Source: Gammaproteobacteria bacterium (GTDB lineage: Bacteria; Pseudomonadota; Gammaproteobacteria; Ga0077536). Taken from it: a stretch of 46,358 nucleotides of DNA. Position 1 is the first letter of the stretch, and every line of letters begins with the position of its first letter. The stretch spans positions 1 to 46,358 of the forward strand of contig SHZM01000021.1 of assembly GCA_009692265.1 (NCBI GenBank), written 5' to 3'. This document shows, piece by piece, positions 1-8,327 of this stretch. The notes under the pieces were generated by a model, which ran no database searches, was not told the DNA's origin, and was given only the letters and a program-made list of their open reading frames with translations. Made by a program: the position numbers and the translations under genes.

Positions 1-317
1 GGGGTGGGGACGAGTTCTATACGAGTCGGTGCCAATACAGGCCCGAAGGGAAGATAAGTCCCTCCCACCCCGGCGCCCTCAATCATTACGATCTCGGGCA
101 CGGATGAACATACAAGGAAACATAACCGCCCTATTCGACGAAATCGAGCGTTGTGGTCGGGCGTAAAGGAGGGAACAACACTGCGGCACTGCCGTTGAAT
201 TTTCTCGGGAAATTTCCGAGAACAAATCAGCCGTGCCCGATCCATCATCACGCGAATCATTGAACAGCTAGTGATGTTATGGTGCGCAGACTCATCCAAT
301 CCTCGTGGGGAGTATTC
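1..317. other. Intergenic region with two inverted repeats
   Basis: No convincing gene is visible. The first 71 bases contain an imperfect inverted repeat: GGGGTGGGGAC at 1-11 faces GTCCCTCCCACCCC at 58-71. A second palindrome-like element lies at 202-222, with 7-bp arms TTCTCGG and CCGAGAA around GAAATTT. It could be an operator or a small hairpin ahead of the MAPEG gene. A purine-rich AAAGGAGGG at 166-174 looks like a ribosome binding site but has no ATG, GTG or TTG start at a useful distance. Confidence 0.4.
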
Positions 318-703
318 ATGATCTCAGTCGAAATCGTCACGGTGGTGGCGCTGCTTCAATGCATCGTCTTCGGTGCCTGGTAGGCCGGGCACGTGGCAAG
401 TACGGAGTGAAGGCGCCGACGGTGACTGGCCACGACATTTTTGAACGGTATTATCGGGTGCAGATGAACAAGCTCGAACTTTTAGTGGTGTTCTTGACGG
501 CAATGTGGCTCGCGGCGCGGTATTGGTCACCAGCCTGGATCGCCTCGATCGGGGTCGCGTATTTAGTCGGCCGAGTCATTTATCTGAATTCGTGCACGAC
601 GGACCCGGCAAGCCGCGGCCTGGGCTTCGGTTTGAGCATTGGTCCAACCTTGATACTGCTGTTCGCGGGCTTAGTAGGTTCCACACTGACAAGCTTCAAA
701 TGA
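318..703 (+). pseudogene. MAPEG-family membrane protein, frameshifted
   Basis: MAPEG proteins are small four-helix membrane proteins, several of which act on glutathione conjugates or eicosanoid-like lipids. The start is ATG 318, preceded by GGGGAG at 307-312. Reading begins MISVEIVTVVALLQ and meets TAG at 381. The matching continuation, VGRARGKYGVKAP and then the family pattern FERYYRVQMNKLELLVVF, lies one frame over and runs to TGA 701-703. One base appears to be missing around 372-380. Three further hydrophobic segments follow, as expected for the family at about 130 residues. This is either a recent inactivation or a sequencing error. The gene sits 78 bases before the MFS start and is the first of several glutathione-linked genes in this region. 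Confidence 0.72.
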
Positions 704-781
704 GTGTACGCAACGCGCAAACGGCGATGTCACACACAGTTGTGGCACTTGCACTCTCGCGAGCAGAAATCAGGAGTTGCT

Positions 782-2074
782 GTGAGCGCAATTGATTCGG
801 ATTTCGCGCGCGCGACGATGGCCAAGGTCACCCGGCGGCTATTGCCGTTTTTGCTGTTGCTTTACATCGTTTCCTGGCTCGATCGCGCGAACGTCAGCTT
901 CGCGGCGCTACAGATGAACGTCGATCTCGGCTTTAGTGCCGCGGTCTATGGTTTTGGCGCTGGCATTTTCTTCATTGGCTATGCGCTGTTCGAGATCCCC
1001 AGCAATTTGATTATGGTGCGGGTTGGCCCGCGGCTTTGGATCGCGCGCATTATGATTACCTGGGGTCTGATCTCGGCCGGCATGATGTTCGTGCAGGGCG
1101 AGACCAGCTTCTATGTCATGCGGTTTTTATTAGGCGTCGCCGAAGCCGGATTTCTCCCCGGCATCATTTATTACCTAAGTCAGTGGTTTCCGGCAGCGGA
1201 GCGCGCTCGCGCGGTGTCATGGTTCATGATGGCAATTCCGCTCTCGATCGTGGTCGGTGGTCCGCTGTCGGGACTGCTGTTGGAAATGAACGGCATCCTG
1301 GCGCTCAAGGGGTGGCAGTGGATGTACCTGATAGAGGGGCTACCGGCGGTGGTGCTCGGTTTCGTCGTGCTCGGCTACCTCACCGATAGCCCCGCGCAGG
1401 CACACTGGCTCGCTGACGATGAGCGCGCATGGCTCAGCACCTACATGCATGACGAACACGCGAAAGCCGAAGCGAAACACCGGGTGAATCTCCGCCAAGC
1501 CATGCTGCATCCCACAGTCTGGAAACTCGCCCTTATCATGTTCACCTGCCAAACCGGCAGCTACGGGCTGACGCTCTGGGTACCGCAGATCGTGAAAGGC
1601 TGGTCAGGACTCGGCAACCTGCAGGTCGGCCTGCTCTCCGCGCTCCCCTATGTGGCCGCTGCCGCGGGCATGGTGCTGATCGGGATCAGTTCTGATCGTC
1701 GCGGTGAGCGCTTTCTACACGTCGCGATTCCAAGTTCGATCGGCGCGCTCGGATTTATCGCGAGCGCGTACATCGTGTCACCAGTGGTTGGGCTCATCGC
1801 GTTGACCGTCGCGGCGGTTGGTGACTACGGCACGCGTGGCCCGTTTTGGGCATTGCCTGGTCGCTTTCTTTCCGGCACCGCGGCGGCGGCGGGCATTGCG
1901 CTCATTAATACGATGGGTGCGCTTGGTGGCTTCGTCGGACCCTACGCCGTCGGGTATCTCAAGACTCTCACAGGCAGTTTCGAAATTGGGCTGCTGTTCC
2001 TCGCTGTCCTACTATTAGTTGGCGCGCTTGGCACCTTGCGTCTACGCAACGCGGCCGTGCTGGCGGGCAATTGA
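782..2074 (+). CDS. MFS transporter, anion:cation symporter (ACS) type
   Basis: A predicted 430-residue inner-membrane secondary transporter with about 12 hydrophobic segments. It is similar to the ACS subfamily of the major facilitator superfamily, which imports organic anions such as tartrate, phthalate or hydroxyphenylacetate with protons. Family-like motifs are YIVSWLDRANVSFAAL in the first helix, MRFLLGVAEAGFLPGIIYYL in helix 4 and a central hydrophilic loop rich in His and charged residues (about 210-240). The open frame extends back to 704, but GTG 782 is chosen because AGGAG at 772-776 is correctly spaced and the protein then starts just ahead of the first membrane helix. The neighbouring aromatic-type monooxygenase and CoA-ligase genes make an aromatic acid a possible substrate, but the sequence does not establish it. 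Confidence 0.85.
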   Translation: MSAIDSDFARATMAKVTRRLLPFLLLLYIVSWLDRANVSFAALQMNVDLGFSAAVYGFGAGIFFIGYALFEIPSNLIMVRVGPRLWIARIMITWGLISAGMMFVQGETSFYVMRFLLGVAEAGFLPGIIYYLSQWFPAAERARAVSWFMMAIPLSIVVGGPLSGLLLEMNGILALKGWQWMYLIEGLPAVVLGFVVLGYLTDSPAQAHWLADDERAWLSTYMHDEHAKAEAKHRVNLRQAMLHPTVWKLALIMFTCQTGSYGLTLWVPQIVKGWSGLGNLQVGLLSALPYVAAAAGMVLIGISSDRRGERFLHVAIPSSIGALGFIASAYIVSPVVGLIALTVAAVGDYGTRGPFWALPGRFLSGTAAAAGIALINTMGALGGFVGPYAVGYLKTLTGSFEIGLLFLAVLLLVGALGTLRLRNAAVLAGN

Positions 2075-2143
2075 AGTTGATGAAGTCACGAACCGTCGAC
2101 ACTATTTAGCGAAAAAAAATCGGAAGTGAAGGAGCGTTTTCCA

Positions 2144-2293
2144 ATGTCAGAGTTAGTTGTGCACCAACTCCCCGGTGCCTGGGGATTGCCGTCTATAAGC
2201 CCGTTCTGTCTCAAGCATCAGCGCGCACGCGGCACAACAAGGTCGGTTACTGTACGCTACGTCCAAAGCGGCCCTGTTAGCCTTGACGCGTAA
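2144..2293 (+). pseudogene. Glutathione S-transferase N-terminal remnant
   Basis: ATG 2144 follows AAGGAG (2129-2134). The first 24 codons read like the N-terminus of a glutathione S-transferase: MSELVVHQLPGAWGLP followed by SISPFCLK, where the WGLPSISPF stretch is the start of the thioredoxin-fold domain seen in several bacterial GSTs acting on epoxides. Homology stops after codon 24. The frame then reads through DNA that belongs, in another frame, to a short-chain dehydrogenase, and ends at TAA 2291. A deletion has therefore removed the rest of the GST gene and the 5' part of the next one. The promoter and ribosome binding site may still drive the genes downstream. Confidence 0.65.
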
Positions 2294-2591
2294 CCAGGCG
2301 CTCGCACTGGCATCGGATCGGATTCGAGTGAACGCAGTTTCGCCCGGCTGGACGTGGTCAAACGTGATTCGGGACCTAAGCGGGAATAACCGCGCGAAAG
2401 CCGATCAGGTCGCGGCGCCATTTCATCTGAATGCGCGTTTGGTGGACGCCGAAGAAGTCGCACCCACCGTCGTGTTCCTGTGCTCGCCGGCCGCTTCCGG
2501 AAGCAACGGTACGGAGATCGCGGTTGACGGTGGCTACCGTGCACTCGGGCCCGAGCAACAGATCGCGCAAATCGCGGCGCTTTCCGGCTGA
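2199..2591 (+). pseudogene. Short-chain dehydrogenase (SDR), 3' remnant
   Basis: From 2208 the frame reads VSSISA, then AAQQGRLLYATSKAALLAL, which is the catalytic Ser region and the YxxxK motif of the SDR family (Tyr codon 2253, Lys codon 2265). It continues through DRIRVNAVSPGW and ends with GTEIAVDGGY, the usual SDR C-terminus. The Rossmann nucleotide-binding half (about 140 residues) is missing: TAA at 2196-2198 closes the frame upstream and the DNA before it belongs to a GST gene. It cannot be a working dehydrogenase. SDRs of this kind follow a GST in isoprene and styrene glutathione pathways, so the original order GST-SDR-monooxygenase is plausible. Six bases separate it from the reductase gene. 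Confidence 0.72.
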
Positions 2592-2597
2592 CCCCGC

Positions 2598-3560
2598 ATG
2601 CCCAGCCTTGAAGCCGCGGCAATTTCACAGGTCGTTGATCCGCGTCAATTCCGCCGCGCGCTGGGTAACTTCGCGACCGGCGTGACTGTCGTCACGACGG
2701 TTGATCCGGCCGGCGCGTACATCGGTGTTACCGCGAGCAGTTTCAATTCAGTATCGCTGAAGCCACCGATGATCCTGTGGAGCCTCGATAAGGACTCATT
2801 GAGTCGTGCCGCGTTCGAAGCCGCTAGCCATTTCATCGTGAACGTCTTGAGCACCGAACAGGTGGCACTGTCGGACGCGTTTGCGAAACGCGGCACCCAC
2901 AAATTTCGAGAGACTGACTTCGTCGAAGGAGTTGACGGCGTACCGCTCCTGACCGGCTGCGCCGCCACGTTTCAATGCCGCAAAACGTTTATCTACGAAG
3001 GTGGCGATCATCTCATCCTGGTTGGCGAAGTTCTCGCGTTCGCCGAGTCAGGACATGAAGCGTTGTTGTTCTATCGTGGTGAGTACTCGGTCTCGCGACC
3101 GCACCCGCGGTTACGGCGGACCAGCACCCATGCGTCAAGTAGTTTTGTTGGTGACTATCTTGACTACCTCTTGTCGCAGGCTGCTGCTAAATTCCAGACC
3201 GGCTTCGAATCGATTCTTCAGCGCGAGCATCTGCGACAACACGAATGGCGCGTGCTTGTGACCTTGGGCGATCGTGATCAGGGGATCGGCGCTGGCGAGC
3301 TAGCCCTCGTTGACCTCATTTCTAGCGACGAAGCCGACGAGATCCTCGATCAATTGCGGACTCGCGGGTGGGTGGCCGCCGCGCGCGCGCCGGATGGCAG
3401 TAACCTCTATCATTTGACCGGCGCGGGACACGCCAAGCTCGTGCCTATGCAAGCCGCCGCCAGCGCGTTTGAGGCCGACTTGCTTGGCTGTTTTAGCGCC
3501 GGAGAAGCGCGGCAGTTAAAAGACATGTTGAAACGCCTGATCCTAGGTTCAGCGCCGTGA
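2598..3560 (+). CDS. Flavin reductase with C-terminal MarR-like domain
   Basis: Likely supplies reduced flavin to the monooxygenase encoded next. Residues about 12-165 form a flavin-reductase split-barrel domain (RRALGNFATGVTVVTT, GVTASSFNSVSLKPPMILW, ending GEYSV). Residues about 180-315 resemble a MarR winged-helix domain (LRQHEWRVLVTLG, DEILDQLRTRGWV, YHLTGAGHAKL). The 320-residue length and this domain order match the C1 reductase of Acinetobacter p-hydroxyphenylacetate hydroxylase, where the MarR-like part binds the aromatic substrate and stimulates flavin reduction. That role here is inference. The gene follows the truncated SDR by 6 bases and precedes the oxygenase by 40, so the two are very likely co-transcribed. 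Confidence 0.85.
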   Translation: MPSLEAAAISQVVDPRQFRRALGNFATGVTVVTTVDPAGAYIGVTASSFNSVSLKPPMILWSLDKDSLSRAAFEAASHFIVNVLSTEQVALSDAFAKRGTHKFRETDFVEGVDGVPLLTGCAATFQCRKTFIYEGGDHLILVGEVLAFAESGHEALLFYRGEYSVSRPHPRLRRTSTHASSSFVGDYLDYLLSQAAAKFQTGFESILQREHLRQHEWRVLVTLGDRDQGIGAGELALVDLISSDEADEILDQLRTRGWVAAARAPDGSNLYHLTGAGHAKLVPMQAAASAFEADLLGCFSAGEARQLKDMLKRLILGSAP

Positions 3561-3600
3561 GCGAACATGGAAATTATTTACGGAGTTTGCGGAGACCACC

Positions 3601-4866
3601 ATGCGCAAGATAGCCATTATCGGGAGCGGGACTACCACGCTCTATATCGCTCATAAGCTGTTGCAGCGCGGTTATGCGGTGACGGTCTATTCCGATCGTA
3701 CCGCGGACGATTGGCTGTTGCGCTCCGCGCCGACCGGCACGGCTTATCTCTACGAATGCAACATCATGCTTGAGCGCGAGATCGGCATCGAACATTGGTA
3801 CGACACCGCGCTGCATGGCCAGGGGGTTCATCTCGACTTTCAACCCACGGTCGGCGCGGATCGTCTCGTGCTGATCGGGAATTTTTCGGGCGAAGGGGCC
3901 GCGATCGACGTCCGCATGCGGATCGCGCGCTGGATGAATGACTTCGAGGCCGCGGGCGGCAAGCTCGTCCAGAGCGCCGTCACCATTGAAGCGCTGAACA
4001 AGATCGCCAACGCGGCGGATGTCACGTTGCTCGCGGCGGGTAAAGGTGAAATCGGCAAATTGATCCCGCGTGATCCATTGCGCAGTGTCTACGATCGACC
4101 GCAACGCTTGGTCACGATGGGCATCGTCGAGGGTTTCGATCATCCCTGTCCAGATCGTTCCGATATCCGCGCGGTGAAGTTTAATTTTTTCGCGGACGCG
4201 GGCGAATACTTCTGGGTGCCGTACACACATAAAGATGCCGGCCCGACGTGGTGTTGGTTACTCGAAGCAAAACCGGGCAGCTATCTCGACTGCATGGGCG
4301 ATGTGCGGAGCGCCGCGGAAGCGAACGCCGTGATGAAGCGCTTAATCAAAACGTATGCGCCGTACGAGTGGCCGCACGTCGAACACATGCGGCCAGTTGA
4401 AGGCGATGAACATGCGTGGCTCAAAGGCGCTTTCCCGCCGACGGTGCGCGAAGCCTGCGCACGTCTCGGCGGCGGCCTCGTGATCCCCGTTGGCGACACC
4501 GCGATCACCTACGATCCGATCGGCGGTCAGGGTGGCAACAGCGCGCAACGCCATGCCAAGTTCGTGGCCGATGCCATCATCGAACGCGGTGATGCCGCAT
4601 TCGACGAAGCGTGGGCGAATCGAGTGCGCGACGACTTCTGGGAGTATCACGGCCGTGCGGCCTACGCGTTCAATAACATTTTGCTTGAACCGTTAACCGA
4701 GGCCGGACAGATCGTGCTCGGTTATGCGAGCCAGCACCGCGCGTTCTCCGATCAACACTTCATCGGCAACATGGCGAGTCCGAATTATTTTTTCCCGTGG
4801 CTGGAAGATCCCGCGCTGGCCCGCGCGAAAATCGCGGAATTCGAACGCAGCGTGCGCGCTACATGA
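3601..4866 (+). CDS. StyA-like FAD-dependent monooxygenase (styrene/indole type)
   Basis: A 421-residue protein resembling the oxygenase of two-component styrene or indole monooxygenases, which use reduced FAD from a separate reductase to epoxidise an alkene or ring double bond. Evidence: an N-terminal Rossmann segment RKIAIIGSGTTTLYIAHKL, a VTVYSDRTADDW strand, a C-terminal FAD-binding stretch VIPVGDTAITYDPIGGQGGN, and NMASPNYFFPW near the end. The length is close to StyA. The dinucleotide fingerprint is GSGTTT, so the third Gly of the usual GxGxxG is Thr. GGAG sits before ATG 3601. The 3' end overlaps the convergent GST gene by 8 bases. Substrate cannot be read from sequence; an aromatic alkene or indole is the best guess. 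Confidence 0.8.
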   Translation: MRKIAIIGSGTTTLYIAHKLLQRGYAVTVYSDRTADDWLLRSAPTGTAYLYECNIMLEREIGIEHWYDTALHGQGVHLDFQPTVGADRLVLIGNFSGEGAAIDVRMRIARWMNDFEAAGGKLVQSAVTIEALNKIANAADVTLLAAGKGEIGKLIPRDPLRSVYDRPQRLVTMGIVEGFDHPCPDRSDIRAVKFNFFADAGEYFWVPYTHKDAGPTWCWLLEAKPGSYLDCMGDVRSAAEANAVMKRLIKTYAPYEWPHVEHMRPVEGDEHAWLKGAFPPTVREACARLGGGLVIPVGDTAITYDPIGGQGGNSAQRHAKFVADAIIERGDAAFDEAWANRVRDDFWEYHGRAAYAFNNILLEPLTEAGQIVLGYASQHRAFSDQHFIGNMASPNYFFPWLEDPALARAKIAEFERSVRAT

Positions 4867-5656
4867 GGCCGCGCGCGTGTTGTTCTATGGTGGGCCACGC
4901 ACTTGCGCCGAGTTCACCTAGGCAGTGGCTCACGTCGGCCGTGAAATCACTGCTGACTCCGAGTTTGTAGGAATCGCGTTCGCGGCAGCGTTGATACCAT
5001 TCGGTGACGCGCGGATAGCTGCGGTCGTAAAACGCTGTCCAACCGAATTGATACAAGGTCTGGAAGTAGGGCGCGAGCGCGACGTCGGCAAGTGAGAACT
5101 GCTCGCCGACCGCCCAGCGCGTGGTCGCCAGCGATTTTTCCAGATCCCGAATTGTCTTTAGGTAGGTCTTCACGCCGTCGGCCACATCCGGTGCCTCGAG
5201 CCCGAATTTCACTAGTCGTTTTTGCCGTTCGCGGCGTGGTGCCTCGGGTATCTGGTCGAGCAGCGCCTGACGCTCGGCGTCGGTTTTCTTCATTAAGCCT
5301 GGCAGCATCAACAACGGCCACTGCAGCGCGCCACAGGCGGGATGCAGTTTCCCGTCGACATGTTTCATCCACAACCGGGCCTGCGCCGCCAGGTACGGAT
5401 CGGCCGGCATGAGTTTGTGGTGCGGATAAGCCTCGTCAAGAAATTCGCAGATCACATTCGATTCGATCACCACCCGCCCTTCCGCCACGAGGGTGGGCAC
5501 CACGCCCAGCGGATTCAACTGTAAGTACTCCGGACGCAGATTTTCTTTGTCGGGAAGGCTCACGTGATGTTTCGTCCACGCTAGACCTTTCTCCGCCAAC
5601 ACAATGCGGACCTTCTGGGCGCAGGGCGATTGAGGATGGGTGTAGAGTTCGAGCAT
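4859..5656 (-). CDS. Glutathione S-transferase
   Basis: A complete cytosolic GST of 265 residues. The N-terminal thioredoxin fold (about 1-78) shows YTHPQSPCAQKVRIVLAEKG with a Ser-Pro-Cys active-site region, the cis-Pro segment GVVPTLV and the glutathione-binding pair in VIESNVICEFLDE. An all-helical C-terminal domain follows, with the FSLADVALAPYF motif near 195-205. It is longer than the usual 200-220 residues because of a charged insertion around 130-165. It is the last gene of a minus-strand run, 23 bases after the CoA-ligase gene, and converges on the monooxygenase. This placement suggests it conjugates glutathione to the epoxide or another electrophile made there, but that is inference. 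Confidence 0.85.
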   Translation of the reverse strand: MLELYTHPQSPCAQKVRIVLAEKGLAWTKHHVSLPDKENLRPEYLQLNPLGVVPTLVAEGRVVIESNVICEFLDEAYPHHKLMPADPYLAAQARLWMKHVDGKLHPACGALQWPLLMLPGLMKKTDAERQALLDQIPEAPRRERQKRLVKFGLEAPDVADGVKTYLKTIRDLEKSLATTRWAVGEQFSLADVALAPYFQTLYQFGWTAFYDRSYPRVTEWYQRCRERDSYKLGVSSDFTADVSHCLGELGASAWPTIEQHARGLM

Positions 5657-5679
5657 GGGTGGTTTCCCAGTGTCCTGTC

Positions 5680-7115
5680 TTACGGGTTGTCCGATACGGG
5701 CGCGAAATCCGACGTGAACACTTGTAATTTGCGGCCTTTCTGCACCAGATTATCGACTGCTCTGAACGCCAATGGTAGCGGGTTGTCAGGCTCGACGCCT
5801 TCCCATGCCGTGCGCAGGATGTCAAAAAATGACGGCGGCAACGCGGCAATCGCGAGATAACGCAGCTCGAAGGAGTGATCGCGGAATTGATGGAGCTGGA
5901 AGTGCCGCAACGGCTTGCACAAGGTGACGGGCATGTCGGTAAGCGCGTGCAGAATGGCGCGAAAGTAACGCATGCTGTTGTCGGGCAGGTAGGCGTAGCG
6001 GCGATAGCGGCCGATGATCGCGCCAAATCCTGGGAGGGTTCGGCCGCACGGACAGGGGCCGGTTTCTGCAATGGCCAAATCACCCGAGTCGTAGCGAATC
6101 AAGGGCATCGCCGCATTACGAAAACCGGTGACGAGGAGCTGACCTGTTTCACCTGCGGCGCAGGGCTGTCCCTCGTCATCGACGATTTCGACCCAGCAAT
6201 GCTCGACGTGCACATGGTAACGTCCAGCACCACAGCGCACGGCGACCAGCCCAATCTCGTTCAAACCATAGCCCTGCGCAATGGTGACGCCGAACGCTTC
6301 TTCGATCCGAGCACGCATCGCTGGGGTCACCTGCTCGGCCACTCCCTCGTTCCCGCGAGGCCAAAACGCGCGTGCGAACCGGTACCGGCCGCATAAGCTA
6401 AGCGCTCAAGCACGCCGCTGTAGGCAAGCAGGTAACCAGGGCGCTGGTTCTCGAGCCAAGCCAATTGGGCCGACACCGGATTACTGGCGTTAAAGCCTGT
6501 TTCCGGACCGGTTTCGAAAAACGGTCCTGCAAAGCGCCAACTTGCAGATTGCACTGTCGCACCGTCCGGATTCAGACCACCGGCGACCGCCGCGAGATCA
6601 TTGGCCCACATCAGGCGACCGAAGGTAGCGCTCGGATCAAAGCGATACATGCGATATTGCCGTTGCGAGAGTAATGAAAACATTGCGTTATTTGCATCCG
6701 TCGTCGGCACGAGGACCGGTCGTCCGGTGGTGCCGGAGGACTTCGTTACGCCTCGCAGCGAGACGCCTGCCGGCAGCGTTCGCGCCGTTAATGCGTGCGC
6801 CTGCTCGATGACGTCCTGCTTCGTGAGAATCGGGAGTCGAACGAGATCCTCGATACTCCTAAAGTCGTGCGAACTCGCGCCAAGCGCTGACCAGCGCTGC
6901 GCGTACCAAGGCACCGTAGCCTGCGCGTAGCGCGTAACATGTGCGAGCTGCTGCGCCACTGCGCGCGTAGTTTCCTCGGGATCGCGAAACTCGGTACGCA
7001 GCATCGCGTCGAACCAGGTGGCTCCGGCGTAGGCGGGTCGCAGGCGCCATTGCTGTTGAATCGCGAGCTCGGTCGTGAGGTCGGTTTTCTCAACCTTCAC
7101 GTTTAGCTCAGTCAC
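5680..7115 (-). pseudogene. PaaK-like CoA ligase (adenylate-forming), one frameshift
   Basis: Similar to phenylacetate-CoA ligases, which activate an aryl acid as an adenylate and transfer it to CoA. The start is GTG 7115, overlapping the methyltransferase stop in a GTGA. The first frame (7115 to about 6355) carries the family N-terminus, RLPILTKQDVIE and the phosphate loop KSSGTTGRPVLVPTT. It meets TGA soon after FGLAGTREW. The rest continues one frame over from about 6355 to 5680: VAEQVTPAMRARIEEAFGV, the QGYGLNEIG adenylate motif, MPLIRYDSGDLA and PCPCGRTLPGFG. A single-base change at about 6345-6365 separates the halves. Either the gene is recently inactivated or the base is an assembly error. 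Together the halves give a full-length family member. Confidence 0.75.
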
Positions 7116-7840
7116 TTGATCCCACGCGCATACAACAGGGACCATCCTACGGTATATCCAGTCGGCAGGGTCGCGCATTCCAGGTATTCGGCCATGCCAA
7201 TTTTCAATTGCGCAGAGTCGCAGCGCAGTCCAAAGAGGCCGCGCAAGAAATTCTGCGCGGCGCGTTCATCTCCAAAGCGCCAGGGCACTTCCCGTCGCGC
7301 TACTTCGACGCCTTTAAATCCCGTGGCTGACAGCGCCGATTGCAACTCCTGGGCAGATAGGAACTTGCCGCGATGACCTTGCGGACTATGGACGTTTACA
7401 AACTCGTTGAGCCACTTGGCAATCGGTGACTGCGCTTCGATATCGCACACCGCGAAGACGCCGTCGGGGCGTAGTACGCGATACACCTCGGCGAGGGTGC
7501 GAGCGATCAAAGCACTGTGATGAAGGCCGGCGAGGCCAAGTACGAGATCGCAGCTGCGATCCCTAATACTTTGTAGATGATCCACCGAGTCAGCAAAGGC
7601 CTGGTGCACGGGGTTGATCCGAGCACGCAAGACAGCGGACGGCTCGATACACAGACACTGAACTTGTCCAGCGAGGATGCGGTGGACTTCGTCGGCGACG
7701 AACCCTCCTGCCGCCTGTAGATCAAGCACCGTCATGCCGGGGAATAAAGTAACCAGCGCGAGCAGCTGATCAAGCTCCACGCGGCGCGCCTCGGGAAAGT
7801 CGCGCATCGCACTCGGCTCCGAGATGGTCGGTAGACTCAC
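7112..7840 (-). CDS. Class I SAM-dependent methyltransferase
   Basis: A 242-residue predicted methyltransferase. The SAM-binding motif I is GMTVLDLQAAGGFVADEV (about 35-52), followed by an acidic residue region LCIEPSA, motif II-like SCDLVLGLAGLHH and motif III VYRVLRPDGVFAVCDIE, the usual order for class I enzymes. Its substrate is unknown. GTG 7840 is taken as the start; an internal ATG at 7807 is an alternative. It is the first gene of the minus-strand run methyltransferase - CoA ligase - GST and overlaps the ligase start by four bases, so translation of the two is probably coupled. Confidence 0.8.
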   Translation of the reverse strand: MSLPTISEPSAMRDFPEARRVELDQLLALVTLFPGMTVLDLQAAGGFVADEVHRILAGQVQCLCIEPSAVLRARINPVHQAFADSVDHLQSIRDRSCDLVLGLAGLHHSALIARTLAEVYRVLRPDGVFAVCDIEAQSPIAKWLNEFVNVHSPQGHRGKFLSAQELQSALSATGFKGVEVARREVPWRFGDERAAQNFLRGLFGLRCDSAQLKIGMAEYLECATLPTGYTVGWSLLYARGIK

Positions 7841-7994
7841 GGCACGGACTCACTGCCTACCTGTGCCGCCTTGCGCCCATCGCGTGCCGACTGGGTGCCA
7901 GCAAGCGGTGTTTTGGTACCCATGAGTGTCGCGGAACGCCGCGGGTGATCAGAAGTTGCCAACTTGCCCACCTGACACGCTTCCTCGTACAGGT
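7841..7994. other. Spacer between methyltransferase and first toxin-antitoxin module
   Basis: No gene is visible. It holds the upstream region of the minus-strand methyltransferase operon and the left copy of the 66-bp direct repeat. Confidence 0.4.
7922..7987 (+). repeat. 66-bp direct repeat, copy 1
   Basis: Pairs with 8696-8761 at an offset of 774 bases; 62 of 66 positions are identical by eye. It contains the short palindrome AAGTTG-CC-AACTT. It ends seven bases before the downstream end of the first antitoxin gene, so the two copies bracket the toxin-antitoxin module. Its origin is unknown. Confidence 0.85.
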
Positions 7995-8327
7995 TCACCA
8001 ACGAAGTTGTTCAGCTTCAAGTCCAAGCGCGGCTGCCACCTTCTTGAGCGTGGCTTTTCGCGGTTGTTTGACTCGCTCCATTTGCGCATACGCAGCCTGG
8101 GTGATTCCGATACGGCCGGCCACTTCGGCTTACGTTAGGCAGAAGTGCTCGCGCCATGCTGCCATCACCGATATACCGCGTTCGAATGAGAGGTTCACCA
8201 CCCCATTGGGGATTGTGCCGGGCGTGAAGCCGCTCTGCATGCGACGGAACTGATCGTAGGGAACCACTACGAAGGCGGGTTTCCCGTCCTGGCCGACGAT
8301 AATTTGAAACTCAGTACGTTCGTTCAT
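7995..8327 (-). pseudogene. Antitoxin (Phd-like N-terminus + HTH), nonsense mutation
   Basis: ATG 8327 begins MNERTEFQIIVGQDGKPAFV, the N-terminal part of antitoxins that pair with RelE/ParE-type toxins. Codon 66 (8132-8130) is TAA. Beyond it the same frame encodes a helix-turn-helix, AEVAGRIGITQAAYAQMERV, and then TLKKVAAALGLEAEQLRW with TGA at 7997-7995. The normal family wording LTQAEVA implies CAA changed to TAA. The product would lose its DNA-binding domain and hence autoregulation. The start overlaps the toxin's C-terminal codons by 17 bases, the usual toxin-first arrangement of this class. Confidence 0.75.

Noticed and set aside
104..166. 20-codon ORF beginning MNIQGNITALFDE
   Set aside because: No ribosome binding site, no recognised family and very short; chance is likely.
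3574..4230. Long open frame on the minus strand
   Set aside because: Antisense to the StyA-like gene; His/Arg/Asp-rich shadow with no family character.
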